DNA of 64,000 bases from Batrachochytrium dendrobatidis JAM81 (lineage: Eukaryota > Chytridiomycota > Chytridiomycetes > Rhizophydiales), in contig NW_006281108.1 of the NCBI RefSeq assembly GCF_000203795.2, positions 563,868 through 627,867 on the forward strand, written 5' to 3'. The number at the start of each line of letters is the position of its first letter. The first letter of the stretch is position 1. Shown here in pieces: positions 43,649 through 55,581 of this stretch. Made by a program: the position numbers and the translations under genes. The notes below the pieces were generated by a model. It saw only the letters and a list, made by a program, of their open reading frames with translations, was not told where the DNA came from and made no database searches.

Positions 43649-46600
43649 ATGGACCAAATATCCACCCAAGAGCATTCGCATCCAACGCCTACTTCAACTC
43701 CGATAACCATGCATCATCTGAGGCAAGATTCGAAACTAGACAATGCAGATTTGCAAACCCAACCAAAGGTTCCAACAGGTGGAAGCACTATTAACAGCCG
43801 TTTGACAATACCTAATGTGATTAGTAATGGTCATGGTGCAGATTCGAACATCATATACGCAGAGCACGACCTCTACAATGAATCCGACCCGACAAAATCC
43901 AGTATTTATTTTCCAATTCAATCTGTTTTCACCAAATGCTCACCACCAGATACTACTTCATGGGTAACCACAACAGTAGACACCAAGGAAATTCATTCGA
44001 GCAAGATTCAATCTACAATCAAAAGCATTCTAAATGTTGCACAATCGCTGACATTCAACTCCGACCCATCTACATCTGCAAAAAAATTTAATGCGACAGT
44101 TCAATACTTGCATTCACAGTGCCACGATCTGAGCAGTTGTCTTGTTGCTTTCTCTCAATTAGACACAACCAACGAATTGGATACTGTCGAGGCTGCAATG
44201 CGATTACATACCCAACAATCACAAAACTTGGTACAAAAAGTATCCAGCAAGTACCTTGAGTTGATTCAGCAATGGAAAGAACTTCATCAGAGGCTGAGTG
44301 CATTATGTGACATCATCGCTTCTAATCATAATTATCCAAATTTGGAGATTGATAATGCAAACTCTATTCAGGTAATGGATTGGATTAAACCTCGAGACAT
44401 ATCAACCTTTTAAATACTAATTTGTTTTTGGATAGGCAACATATAAAAGTATAGCAATACTAGCAAATGAATTTTTAAATACACTGTACATATTGACTTG
44501 TAGTCCAGCAGCATCGACAAGACAAACAGCCGATTCTCAATCACCAAGATCTTGCATTAAAAGCAAAAGTATTATTCCAAGACTAGTCATCACGAAACCA
44601 TCTAAAAATTGGGATGCATGTGCACAAAACAGGTCGGTCAATCTTTCACAGTCCGAGTGCACAGATAGTACATCATTGGAAGTACCATTCACGGCGTCAT
44701 CGAATAGTGATAAAAAACTACCGAGGCTGTCACATTCTCCACCTTGTGCAACTTTGGGTCATTCAAATTGCTGGTCTAGGATACTGGATACAGTTGCGGG
44801 TCAAACAACTGCAGTAGAATCTAGTTTCCCAAATATGCATTCCAGGCTTTTATCGATCCACGACCTACTCAAAGATGCAGATGAATTTTTACCAACACTA
44901 CTAGCCACACCCATGAATGCTCCATTTGAAAACGAAACAGAGCTAAACAAAACTTTTGAATTGGACTCCAGGTCGCGCGAACTTTTGCTACATCGATCAT
45001 CCCAATCCATAAAGCCAGTTGCCCCTATACGATCTGCATCACTCCCGTGTTTGAAAATCGATAGACGATTCCAGAATAGACATACAACAAACGTTTTTGA
45101 TAACGAGTCAAGCCATATTTTTGAAAATGTATCGGCTAATCATGAACTAGATGCATGGAATGAGACTCTTGTCAAGCCTGTCACATCTGATCAAGATCTG
45201 CAGCTTCATTTAAAAAACAACATATATTCGTTTTCGGTTCTTCACAAATCCTTGTCTAAACTTGAAACCGGTGCTGGCCAATCGACTGAAATCCATTCAA
45301 AACTACATAACCATCTCATGATGTACATAAGGTTCTGCCATTTGAAAGCAAGCCACAAACCCGAAATTATTTCAAATTGTAAAAATCAAACCCATAGGTG
45401 TACTGATCTGTATATTGGAGATGGTCAATCATCTTTTAAAAATGCAAAAGTTACAATTAAATCCATTGGCGATCCAATACAAACCTACGATGGCCAAGGA
45501 CGTCCCATTGGGGTTGTAAAGTATGGGCAGTTTCAATCTACGTATATACTACAAGATCCCTGTGCAACAAAACCCCCCAACTACATTGTTGTACGCGATA
45601 ATTTGATGCATGTCGTACAGGATAATCAATGCACCTTTATTCAGGAAGTGAAGCACTCGAAGCTTTATACTATTGGCGGAACTTTTTCTCAATTAGCACT
45701 TCGACTTGCTGATGAGCATTACCAAGGTTAGTAATGGCAATTTATATTTTCAACCATTCGATAGTCTTATTTACTTGTTTTTTTGGAATTGATCAATACA
45801 GATCCAAAATATGTTGACTCGTTTTTGTTGACATATCAACTGTTTACCACATCTCGACTTTTGTTTGATTTTTTGGTGTCTCGATTTAATATCCAGCCAT
45901 GCGATCCATCAAGCGAAAGTGAAGTCAGATATTTTTCCAAGTGGCAACAGCCAATCCAATTAAAGTAAGCTGTGGGCTTTATAGCAAACTTTTGAGATGC
46001 CACTATATTTGATAGATTGAAACTAAATATAGTTGTAACTGTTGCAACAATATTAGAACACTTTCTGTACTTGTGCGATGGATTAAAATGCAATTTTGTG
46101 ATTTTCTTCAAGATCCCAAATTATTTGATGCTTTGGACCATTTTCTTGAGCATGTTTGGAAAAGTGGATTCAAAAACGAAGCAGATCGTATTCGCCGATG
46201 TGCTAGTGTTCAAGCCTCTGTTATAAAACTAAACAAAAAAATCACCTGCATCAAAAATCTAGACCTAAAATCATCCGTTATCTCGTGCAACATCAGCCAA
46301 CTCACGTCGCTTTTTCCATCTCGAGTCATGTCAAATTTTCTTGAAGTGGATTGTAAAGATATGGCCAGATATCTAACCTACACAACTTCATTGTTTTTTG
46401 ATGCTATTTCTCGAAAAGATTATATATTAAAAGTCAAGCTTTCTAAAACCGCGCCAATGACCGGCTACGATGATGATGCGCTCGATAATGCTATTGATCA
46501 GCTCACGCTGAGACTTGAAAAAATTCGGAGCTGGGTGGCATTGAAAATCTGCTGTGTTTCCAAAGACAGAGTACGACGTCGCATCATTGAAAAGTTTATA

Positions 46601-47473
46601 ACAATTGCCAAGGTAGAGTTGACTAATTGGACGAGCAGGGTTGTAAAAAATAATGTATTGCAGTTTTTATCAAGATTAAATATTAAACAGGATCGATTTG
46701 GTTTGTAGTACTCGTTGGAATTGGGAGACTATAGTACAGCTTTATTTGTTACTTCTGGGCTGCTTTCTGCACCAGTTCAAAGATTCAAGATGGCGTGGTC
46801 GCTCGTTTCAGCACAGTGTCGGAGTGTGTATGATAATCTGTGCAGACTACTTGATCCTTCTGGAAACATGAGAAACTATCGCCATGTAATCAGTCAGGCA
46901 AAACCTCCTTTTATTCCATTCTTGGCTATATTGATGAAAGATTTGACATTTTCAGTCGAAGGAAACCCCGACTTTATTGACCAGCCAGTTTTATTGCATT
47001 CTAGAAACATGAGTTGCGAATCTAGAGAGTTTTTATGTGAAGTCCTTGATGATAAAAGCCGGAGCCGAGCCAGTCCAATTTCGTTTTTACCCAACATGCC
47101 GTACTCTACCGAGCCATTAATCAATTTTGAAAAGTTTATGATGGTTTCAGATATTTTGGATCGTGCATTGAGTGGACACGGTATTCAACAGTATGATTTT
47201 TCCCAAGATTTTAAATCTGTCGTCATGTCAATTCAAGAGAGTTTGTCTGCCGATGCACTGTCATTGTCATCACCATTTTTGACTGAAAAACGAGTATCAA
47301 AGCTGCGTCCAGTGAGCTGGCAAACATTTACCAGATTCCAATCAGCCAGCAGAACCAATACATTAAAAGGCATTGCTGTTATGGTGGAATCAAGTCTGGC
47401 TCGTGTATTTCAAGCTGATATTCTCGATCGTGAGGGTGCCATGAATCTAGCATGGGAAATGTCTGCTGGTTAG
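43649..47473 (+). CDS. Ras guanine-nucleotide exchange factor (Cdc25/SOS-type RasGEF)
   Basis: Five exons (43649-44371, 44436-45726, 45802-45964, 46057-46612, 46709-47473) give 1165 residues with matching phases. The first roughly 580 residues are serine/threonine-rich and largely disordered, with a helical patch near 110-230. A RasGEF N domain spans the exon 2/3/4 junctions (DPKYVDSFLLTYQLFTTSRL, VRWIKMQFCDFLQDPKL). The catalytic Cdc25 domain begins near LFPSRVMSNFLEVDCKDMAR and includes VALKICCVSKDRVRRRIIEKF, AKPPFIPFLAILMKDLTF and INFEKFMMVSDIL. It should activate Ras-type GTPases by GDP release at membranes. No SH3 or PH domain is visible in the N-terminal part. It converges on the Hsp20-like gene. 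Confidence 0.9.
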
Positions 47474-47611
47474 AGGCTTGATGTTGAGCAAACACTGGAA
47501 ATGATATTTGAATCAAAAGCCTGATATGATCAAACAATTCTCATTCTGAAATAAAAATTACTTTCAATTTCATCCAACCAACTGGAATAACAAGTTTACT
47601 GTTTAATCATT

Positions 47612-48205
47612 TTATTCAATAGAAATACGTTGTACATTGGAGTCACTAGTGACTTCTTCCAGCCTTTCAAATTCAACATGTAGCAAATGATCAGCAAAGG
47701 AAGCACTTAGTTTGGATATATCTGCCGAGTCGGAGATATGGAACTGGCGAGTAAAGGACGTGGAGAAATTCTCGCTGTTATGGTTCCCCTTGAGTATCAG
47801 CATACGGCGGGAAGCGTCCAAATCAAGTTCCAGCTCATCCCTGGTGATTGGCTCTGGAATTGGTATTTGGTATGTGATTTTGTGGTTTGATTGTGGTGCC
47901 TGGACTGTTTTCTGAGAAGCTAGAGTCGAATCAGTCTTTTGGGTTTCAACTGCCTCCTTTGTGGTAAGCTTGCGAGTTTTCAGGGCCAGAATGTCCTCGA
48001 GTATTTGGCTGGCATCATCTTTTTGGGATGTTTCTTGTTTTTCCCGAGTATCTGGACAGAGCGCATACATGGCGTAGGGCATGTGGTAGTTGGAGGTAGG
48101 CTGGCGATAGAACAAGAGCCGTTCAACAGCAGACTCGTTTGACCTTTCCCGCATAGGGACGAGCATTGGGTGATGGATTATTTGATGAGGGTTGATGCAG
48201 ATCAT
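47612..48205 (-). CDS. Hsp20/alpha-crystallin-like protein, minus-strand member of a divergent pair
   Basis: A single exon gives 197 residues. The C-terminal 80 residues have an HSP20/p23-like beta-sandwich pattern (YQIPIPEPITRDELELDLD, RRMLILKGNH, TRQFHISDSADISKLSASFA, LLHVEFERLEE). The N-terminal half is polar and variable. Small heat-shock proteins hold unfolding proteins in an ATP-independent way. The IxI tail motif of classical members is replaced by RISIE at the end. It is transcribed away from the neighbour at 48523 across a 317-bp region with heat-shock elements. It resembles that neighbour in the beta-sandwich but not in the N-terminal part. Confidence 0.75.
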   Translation of the reverse strand: MICINPHQIIHHPMLVPMRERSNESAVERLLFYRQPTSNYHMPYAMYALCPDTREKQETSQKDDASQILEDILALKTRKLTTKEAVETQKTDSTLASQKTVQAPQSNHKITYQIPIPEPITRDELELDLDASRRMLILKGNHNSENFSTSFTRQFHISDSADISKLSASFADHLLHVEFERLEEVTSDSNVQRISIE

Positions 48206-48522
48206 GTTTGATTATCGACTAGAATGTATTGATGAAAAGTGAACGGGACAATCCTCCACTTTTATACTCGCAAATACCTGTAAACCTCTGCAGATCAGCT
48301 TCATGAATCCACTGGAATTTGCTAGAATTCATCCAATGCTTGCCATGACTTTCAGTGTCTGAGCAACGCGTCTGCTTCATGCAAATGGAAGTTTCGGTTG
48401 CTGTCCAGAAATTTCTAGAAGCTTAAATGTTTGCATTGAATGGCATTCATGAGTCTATAAATAACTGCAACATTCACCATGCAACCCAACAACAAACTTG
48501 ATCAATCAAATACTGAAACAAC
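48206..48522. promoter_or_regulatory. Bidirectional promoter with heat-shock elements
   Basis: GAAATTTCTAGAAGCTT (48408-48424) contains three alternating nGAAn/nTTCn units in perfect spacing, the canonical heat-shock element. GAATTTGCTAGAATTC (48315-48330) is a second, slightly imperfect one. TATAAATA (48455-48462) serves the plus-strand gene. On the minus strand TATAAAA (48266-48260) serves the other gene. Confidence 0.75.
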
Positions 48523-49548
48523 ATGCTTCGATTTGCTACTTTTCCTCAGTCTGTTTACTACGAACCACCAATCTATCGCCTGGTCCAACAAGATGACTCT
48601 GACCAGGACGATTCTGCGTTTGTGTCCGACTATCCCATCAGATATTGCAGAAACTGTAGAGCTCCATCTCAAACACCCGGTCTACAGCCCATCTACATTA
48701 CTGATGGTTCTGCTCCAGCCATTCGTCACCAGCAACCAGTCCGACGACCACGCAAGCAGCGGCAGCAAGTATTTCGTTCTCGACCTCAGTCGCAGCGTGC
48801 TAGCATATCCGACTCTCCACTATTTCAGGACTTGTTTGAAACCGATCGTGACGTAACTGACTCTGCTCGCCTGGATGTGTGGAATTTACTGCATGAGATT
48901 CTCGGTGACTCGACAAAGCAGAAACATCCACAAGTACGACCTGATCATAAAATCAAGTCCAAAACAGAAGCGACTCCAGTCTCCAACTTAATCCGTATCA
49001 ATATTGTCGATCGCGAACCAGCTGGTAAAAGCGATACAGTTGAGCCTGTGCATGTAGAAACAATCACAAAACCAGACAATGTTGATAGTCATTTGAACAG
49101 TGAGTCTGCTGGTGACGAACACAATGAAACTGCTGCTTCAATGGAGATTGACAAAGAACCTGATGCTAAAACGTCACTCCTTCAACCAGATCCATCAGTG
49201 GATCAACCCAGTGACCAACTGGCTCAATCACCTCCATCTGAATGGACGTCGATCGATCACTTGGAACCCACGTTACTCTCAATATCACAGAATAAACACC
49301 CAGTCCAAGAAGCAGCTCAAGAAACAGATACTGCGTATATTTATCGAATGCAAATCCCTGACGGTGTGACTCAAGGCATGCTGGATGTGCAAGTAGATGA
49401 AGTAAGCAGACTAACTCATATCAAGACTCCTGGTGAATTCTCAAAGTCTATTCAGCTTCCAGACAATGCCGATCTCAGCAGTCTTTCTGCAACAATTGGC
49501 AGCAGTGATAATATTTTAGAGATTGTTCTTGACAAGATGTCTGCTTAA
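48523..49548 (+). CDS. Long Hsp20-like protein, plus-strand member of a divergent pair
   Basis: A single exon gives 341 residues. The first 100 residues are rich in proline, arginine and glutamine (RRPRKQRQQVFRSRPQSQRA), and the middle is acidic and disordered. The last 75 residues carry an HSP20/p23-like pattern (YRMQIPDGVTQGMLDVQVDE, FSKSIQLPDNADLSSLSATI, LEIVLDKMSA) parallel to that of the divergent neighbour. The long disordered N-terminus is unusual for the small heat-shock family. The start follows a TATAAATA box by about 60 bp, and the shared upstream region has heat-shock elements. Heat induction is therefore likely. Confidence 0.72.
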   Translation: MLRFATFPQSVYYEPPIYRLVQQDDSDQDDSAFVSDYPIRYCRNCRAPSQTPGLQPIYITDGSAPAIRHQQPVRRPRKQRQQVFRSRPQSQRASISDSPLFQDLFETDRDVTDSARLDVWNLLHEILGDSTKQKHPQVRPDHKIKSKTEATPVSNLIRINIVDREPAGKSDTVEPVHVETITKPDNVDSHLNSESAGDEHNETAASMEIDKEPDAKTSLLQPDPSVDQPSDQLAQSPPSEWTSIDHLEPTLLSISQNKHPVQEAAQETDTAYIYRMQIPDGVTQGMLDVQVDEVSRLTHIKTPGEFSKSIQLPDNADLSSLSATIGSSDNILEIVLDKMSA

Positions 49549-49764
49549 ACTCGACCCATTTCTCCATCCAATGTTTAATAAACTCATTTTAACCATCAAT
49601 TGACATTGCATTATAAATGTACTTTGGCACAAAAATAATAAACCGAAACTTCATGTAGCGAAAACAGCTTAGCGAGCCCTGGCTGTAAATTGATTCGACT
49701 CGACTTTTCTATGCCATAACTGTGTTTCCTGCTATCAATCTGTACTTTCCATAAATATTCTATA

Positions 49765-51260
49765 ATGGCTACTAATGAAGATTCTCAAACCGACTCTCTG
49801 CGCAGCCTGTTGGGCTCCATCACCTGTAAGGAGTTGATGGACCGCTCAAAGAGTATGCGTTCTTCCAATCCCACTGCCTTGAACTCGCCAGAACATCCTA
49901 TTTGCTTTGATTCGGAGCTGACAGTGCAAGAAGCCTGTTCTGCTTTAGCCAAGCATAAGATTAGCTCTGCTCCAATATATGGTTCCCAGGAAGGTGGTTT
50001 CATTGGTATGCTGGACTACAGGGACTTGGTTGCTTACGTTCTTGCTGTCTTACATAAGATTCCCCATGATGTTGCGTATGATGCTGAAATGGTAATTTAC
50101 TTGCTTGATGTAATGAACCCAGCTGTGATTATCAACTTTATAAAAAAACAATCTACTCCAATGTCTGCTTTCTCCTTACTGGCAGTTCTCTTTCATATAT
50201 CGACTTTTGCTCAGTAGTTGTAATGGGCAGATTTCTGATGAAAACAATTGTTCCAACATCACTGCCGTTGCTACTATTCAATCATGAATCTATTCCTGTA
50301 TGTTCATTTCAGAAACCATTCCATCTCAATCTGATTGTATTGCGGCTTTAACCACTACCATGTTATTGCATACGCCTATTCTTTCCATGCCGTTCACTTG
50401 TTTTTGCATCTAATCTCGATTATTTCGTTTGGTCTCGTCATTCTGACGGTATTTTCCCTTTTTGAATCCGTGTGCTCAACTTTTATCTTAATCTACACCT
50501 TTAGGACACTTCTGATATTGTCAAGCGTGCTCTCACTCAAGGCCATGCCAATGTGCCTGTCAAACTACTTGCCAACATGTCACTTCACAATCCCCTGGTA
50601 GTCGTTGATGCCAATTCCCCCGTCATTGATGCCATTGGTGAATTTGTTCGTGCCAAGGTCCATCGCGTAGTTGTTCTGGACAAGACCACTACTGGAAAGC
50701 CTAACTTCCTTGGCATTCTATCCCAGTCGTCCATCAATGCATTTGTTGCTTTGAAATTTGGAAAATTATCTCCTGATCGCCTTCCCAACTCTGTTTGGTC
50801 GATTGGTAATAAGACTATCGCCGATCTTGACTTGGTTCAGGGTGAAGTGATTTCTGTTCTTCCCGAAGACACTGTTGTTGAAGCCCTTTATCGCATGCAC
50901 AATGCTCGGATCTCGTCCATTGCGATCATCACTAAAACTGGCGATAGAGATGACATGTGGGGATCTATTAGTATGACTGATATCAAAGACGTTCTTGGAC
51001 GTAGACGTGGCTGGTCGCAACTATTGCAGCCTTGCAAATCCTTTTTCACTAGTATTCGCAACATGCAGTCTCTAGAAAACTCTGGCAGAGATTCTGTGCC
51101 TTCATTTGTTGTGCATCCAACCACTCCTGTCATTACTGCGATTGAGAAGATGGCTGCTACTCACACGCATCGTGTATGGGTAGTCAGTGCTGATAACAGA
51201 TCTCAATGCGTTATTGGTGTACTGACATTGTCTAATGTCATGCCATTGCTGCTCCATTAA
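49765..51260 (+). CDS. CBS-domain protein (SDS23/AMPK-gamma-like)
   Basis: Exon 49765-50091 encodes 109 residues with a first CBS motif (LTVQEACSALAKHKISSAPI, GFIGMLDYRDLVAYVL). The last exon, 50505-51260, carries three more CBS-like motifs (PVIDAIGEFVRAKVHRVVVL, VVEALYRMHNARISSIAII, VITAIEKMAATHTHRVWVV). Joining the two directly keeps phase 0 and gives 360 residues with a 413-bp intron. An additional small exon between 50092 and 50504 is possible: a frame after 50235 reads ISDENNCSNITAVATIQS but lacks a good donor. Bateman pairs of CBS domains bind adenine nucleotides. The four-CBS layout is that of AMPK-gamma and SDS23/Moc1 proteins, which link energy status to growth and cell-cycle control. 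Confidence 0.8.
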
Positions 51261-51679
51261 ATCTGCCCAGTCTTGTTACTTTTGGGTGAGGGATGGACTT
51301 GTTTCTCAATCTCTGGCTCGTATCTCTTTAGCAAGCTATAAAGCACTTGCACTTGTTTTTTCCATATGCACTTTAAACTGTTTTTCACTTTCCAATTATG
51401 AATACAGGATTGCTTTTTAATGGATAGCTCATTTACAAAGCATTATATTTAATACAATCTCTTGGGGTGATCAATATGGGGTTAGTGTGCTGGATAGAAG
51501 ACTAATAAAGTGAGTTGCTTCAGTTCATGACTGACAGCAGCAGACAAGAACAACCCTGGTCACATCCAAAAGTGTGGTTGAGTAAACCTTGATCGTTCCA
51601 ATACTCGTGGCAATGACGGCTGTCAATTTTTGGTTTTTCTCTCCGTTCATGCCCTTTGTCGCTAGCCGTAATCCATGCA
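51261..51679. other. Intergenic region, no gene seen
   Basis: About 420 bp, probably the 3' UTR of the CBS gene and the promoter of the TLC gene. Minus-strand open stretches here overlap the first TLC exon and are shadows. Confidence 0.4.
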
Positions 51680-52875
51680 ATGGAATTGGTGCCGCATCTA
51701 GAGTCCGTTGTGCATTTCTTTCTGCTGTTCAGCAGTATACACTTGGCTGTATCGTACCTGATAGCTCCATTGCTTATCAAGAAGCGGATCCTTGACAGTC
51801 TGTCGTTGGACGACCGTATATCTGTTTCTGAAAAGTAATCTTTGTCCTTGTATAACAGTATGCATTCTGCCCGATACCTCTGCTGGATTGAAATGAGTAT
51901 TGTCTTTTAGTCTGGCTGTGGGTGGTATTCATCTTGCATTGCAAATGACATCTGCTGGTACATCCTCACTGCTAGCAAAAGCAATCTGGATTGACTGCTC
52001 TGCAGTTTACTTGAATTCATCCCAACTTTCAAGTCAACTCGATACTATTTAGAAACTTACTATTATTTCAAAATATCCTCATCTCACTTTAGGGTATGCT
52101 CTAGCGTGAATAGCATCATCACAGGCTGGGTAGGATTTTGGGTACTTTTTCTTAAACCACAGTTTGTTGGTAAACAACTGTTCCATAGCTATCCGCCAAT
52201 TCTGGACACTGCCTTTTCGATGTATCTTGGATATACGCTGTATGATCTGATCACCATGTCATTTCAAAAGCATCATTGGACAATGTGGCTGCATCATGCC
52301 ATGGTAATAGTTTAAAAACAATATGCTATTTGATTCAAATCCAGCTTGATTCATGTCTAACTCGAAATTCAACCCATTATGCCTATACTCAGGGAGCTTT
52401 GGGCACAATTGTCATGCTCGTCTACAAAACTGGCGCAATTTATCCATGTTATCTCATGATTACAGAATTTACAGCCATCATCAATAATGCACTGTGGTAC
52501 GTCAAGAAAATTCGAGATGCAGATGTTGCTGAAAATGAGCGATTGAAGACTGCTACCATGCAAGAGCGTTCTCAATATCTTCGTCCGCCACCTTCCTTGT
52601 TGTATGTGCGTCTTATGCATATTAGAGCGTGGGCTTTTGTATTTCTGAGAATTTGGGTCGGGCCCTATGCATTTTGGATATCATCAGCTGGGGTGGGCGG
52701 CTGGCGGCCACTATTGAAAGAATGGATAGCCCTGCCATTACCAGCTTCCGTCTTTGGCCTACTCACGTTTGTAATGTTCACGTTTTTAAATTTTGTTTGG
52801 ACGCCTGCAGTATTCGCAAAAGCTTTCCAGGCATCAAAAGCTTACAGAGATGGTCAAGCCAAGAAACAAAAATAA
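51680..52875 (+). CDS. TLC-domain multi-pass membrane protein
   Basis: Exons 51680-51834, 52093-52303 and 52345-52875 join in phases 2 and 0 to give 298 residues. At least six hydrophobic segments are visible (for example VVHFFLLFSSIHLAVSYLI, WVGFWVLFLK, ALGTIVMLVYKTGAIYPCYL, VFGLLTFVMFTFLNFVW). The HHWTMWLHHAM block with clustered histidines is typical of the TRAM-LAG1-CLN8 domain. The lack of a Lag1p motif argues against ceramide synthase; TMEM56/TLCD-like proteins are a closer fit. Location would be the ER or plasma membrane, in lipid sensing or trafficking. The start was set at the first ATG in frame with the membrane segment, so a longer N-terminus is possible. Confidence 0.78.
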
Positions 52876-53330
52876 ATGACCAAATCTTTAAAACATAACA
52901 CAATCAACTTTTTACTAGATCGTTAATGGAAGCTGTTTGAAACCATGTTCAGAAAATGTCTAGTTTGAAAATTTGAACTTTCACATGCTACTTTGTGTAA
53001 ACCGTCAAACTTTTAATGACTCGGTTCTATGTGTGGTTTGTATCAATCGCTTCCAAGATATTAGCAGCAAGAAGGTTTGAATTAGTACACTACAAGTAAA
53101 GGCTGAATGAATACCTCGAGGTCGTGTTTTTGGCTGTAGTCGGAGTCTAAAGTCGGAAACTACTCAAAAGCTACTAGTGCATTCAAAACTACAACTCCGA
53201 ACAACCATTTTGGTCAGCAATCGAACCTCCGATATTTAATAAATCCAGTTTGTCTGCCTGACCACTAGTTTACTCAACCTTTTGTCCATACTTTCCATTT
53301 ATTTCAGCCTTGATTGTCAAGGAATTTGCA
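52876..53330. other. Intergenic region, no gene seen
   Basis: 455 bp holding presumed 3' UTR and promoter sequence only. Confidence 0.4.
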
Positions 53331-55363
53331 ATGTTCGAGTCCTTGTATACATCTAAAGCAAAAACCGATTTCAAACCCACCGTTCTTCCTAGTATGACTA
53401 AAAGAGTATCCATAAGACCCACACTATCTAATATATTTAGACCACTCTTGGGCTTGGCCAGTTCGTCCAGCGAATCAAATCTAGATTCCAATCAGCAGTC
53501 AATCCCAATCAGCCCCGACGACGATACAATCCACAATATTATTAGCAGCTATTACGTGGCTCCAAATACTGCAAAACCAATTCAATCCAACAATGCTACA
53601 ATCGATGAACATAAATCACCTTTTGGTCCTTTTTTGACTGGTCTACAAAAAAGGACTGTGAACAATGCAGGAGTACCTGATTTGGGTATATCTAATGATG
53701 CGACCTGCCAATCAGACTCGTCTTTGCCTTCTCCACCCATCCAGACACCTGTTCGTCGTCGTGCAACAACCAACACGGTCAACACTAGCCACTGCGCCAT
53801 TTCATCCACTTCCAGTATTGCGCTGGCGAATAGTCTCGAATACGCGACAAGCCAATCCAAAGCTGATACGCAAACTCCGCCATTGACTACAAAGAATGCT
53901 CAAGTGGTTCCTATCGTTACAACTCTGACTCGAACCAGATCTACAAAGTCTCCGCTTGCACCCATATCCCCCAATGCAATCCTGCCTACTGGAGACTTGG
54001 TTTTGATGTGCATCCCTTCATCCACTTGCATTGATCCTCGCACATCCTTTGCAGTCCAAGCAAAGCATCTCAAAATAATCCAAGGCACAGATAGCGAGGG
54101 ACGCCAAGAAACCCGAATTTCTTGCACCAAACCCAACTCGGTTTTAAAATATCAGTGCTGCAGTGTTCCCGCTTCCATTGGGTCAGTGGGTTATTTTTCA
54201 AATAGATTAGACAATTGTGCTATGGTATTGATCTATACAACTTGATCCAACATCTGTGATGGGTTGTATTAACACGTTCAATTCTGCATGTATGAATTTG
54301 CTTATTATAGATGTTGTGGGCTTTGTGATCCTCATAATTGGATTTATCAAGGTTCGGAATACAATCCAGTCATTTCACGACTTTACGCTAATATGGATGG
54401 ATGCATTCCTTCCTCGGTAAAACTGACTGCCCCCAAATTCATCATTCCGTGGAGGTACAAGAACCGCAAAACAGGTGCTGTAAGCTGGAAAATCATTCAC
54501 ATGTGTGGTGACAATATTCAAGACGCAGAATGGTGAGTTATTTCAAATTGAATCTTTCTCAAAAAATATTCTGGGTTTTTCAAGTTTTTGCTCTGCTATG
54601 CTTACATGTCAAATACCTATGCAACATGTGCTGATTGACATCTGTTTTTTGAGTAGTGAGACGATTGTGGTAAATATATACCGTGATGATAAGCTGAGGA
54701 AATTACTCGAGAGTGTAGAACGCGAATCACAAAACCTGCGTGATGCAGAGCTTGTTGAGTATATTCTGGCAGTGATTCAAGAGTTGATGGGAACCTATGG
54801 TTTACCAGGTGGAGCAACAAGCACACAAGCCGATACAAGCTTGTTTAATCAAATGCAGCAGTAAGTAGTAAAACAAATGACATTGAACATATGGAGTCGT
54901 GTATTTGAACCGTCCTGTCGATTGTTACTAAATTCAAGGCCTCAATCTAACACATGGTGTATGAAATTGAAAATAGACAGGGACATAATTTTATGCTATT
55001 GATGGATATCCGTATTGGATTGTGTCGTCACAAGGCATTGTTGTTCAAGATTCTTGGTGACACGACTGGACTGGACTGTGCCTTGGTTACCGGTTACAGT
55101 ACAGGCGGACGACATCAGTAAGTTATTTGATTCAACCCATGCTTTTTTACATTTATTTATCATCTATATTTTTGTATCATTACCTGTGTTTTAGATGGAA
55201 CGTTGTGACATTGTCTGATGGCGAATCCTACATTATTGACCCGACTTCACCCCATTTTACTTGGACCAAGCATGGTAGCTACCGTACAAAAGCGTATCGA
55301 GTGTCTGCTGATATGTCATTTGGTCATAGTGGTCTGACGCTTAAGATGAAGGGTGTTATTTGA
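53331..55363 (+). CDS. EDR1/ARMC3-like protein with a transglutaminase-type C-terminal domain
   Basis: Five exons (53331-54181, 54311-54532, 54657-54860, 54977-55117, 55195-55363), all joined in phase 2, give 528 residues. The first roughly 285 residues are serine/threonine-rich and disordered. From about residue 350 the sequence follows the EDR1/CTR1-type domain that also ends animal ARMC3 proteins. The candidate Cys is in RIGLCRHKALLFKILGD, the His in GRHQWNVV, and the Asp in YIIDP, in the order of a transglutaminase-like triad. In plants this domain precedes kinases; here it stands alone. Function in fungi is unknown. It converges on the FPP synthase gene, 218 bp away. Confidence 0.75.
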
Positions 55364-55581
55364 TAACAAAGTAGTAATAATAAACATAGTTCATGTGGTA
55401 TGTTGCCAAATCTGTAGATAAAGAAAAAAACATGTAGCGAATAGTGCTAGGGAATATCAGAATGCAGAAATTCGTTCATTTATATAATGCCGAGTGCATT
55501 TTGAGAGATCACCGTAAACAGTGAGCATATCATTTGAATGGCTACACGATATCAAGTCCGAATAGTTGGAGGAAAAGCATC

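Noticed and set aside
50235..50300. Possible small middle exon of the CBS gene (ISDENNCSNITAVATIQS)
   Set aside because: It starts after an acceptor in the right phase but meets a stop with no convincing donor before it. It is mentioned in the gene entry and not included in the model.
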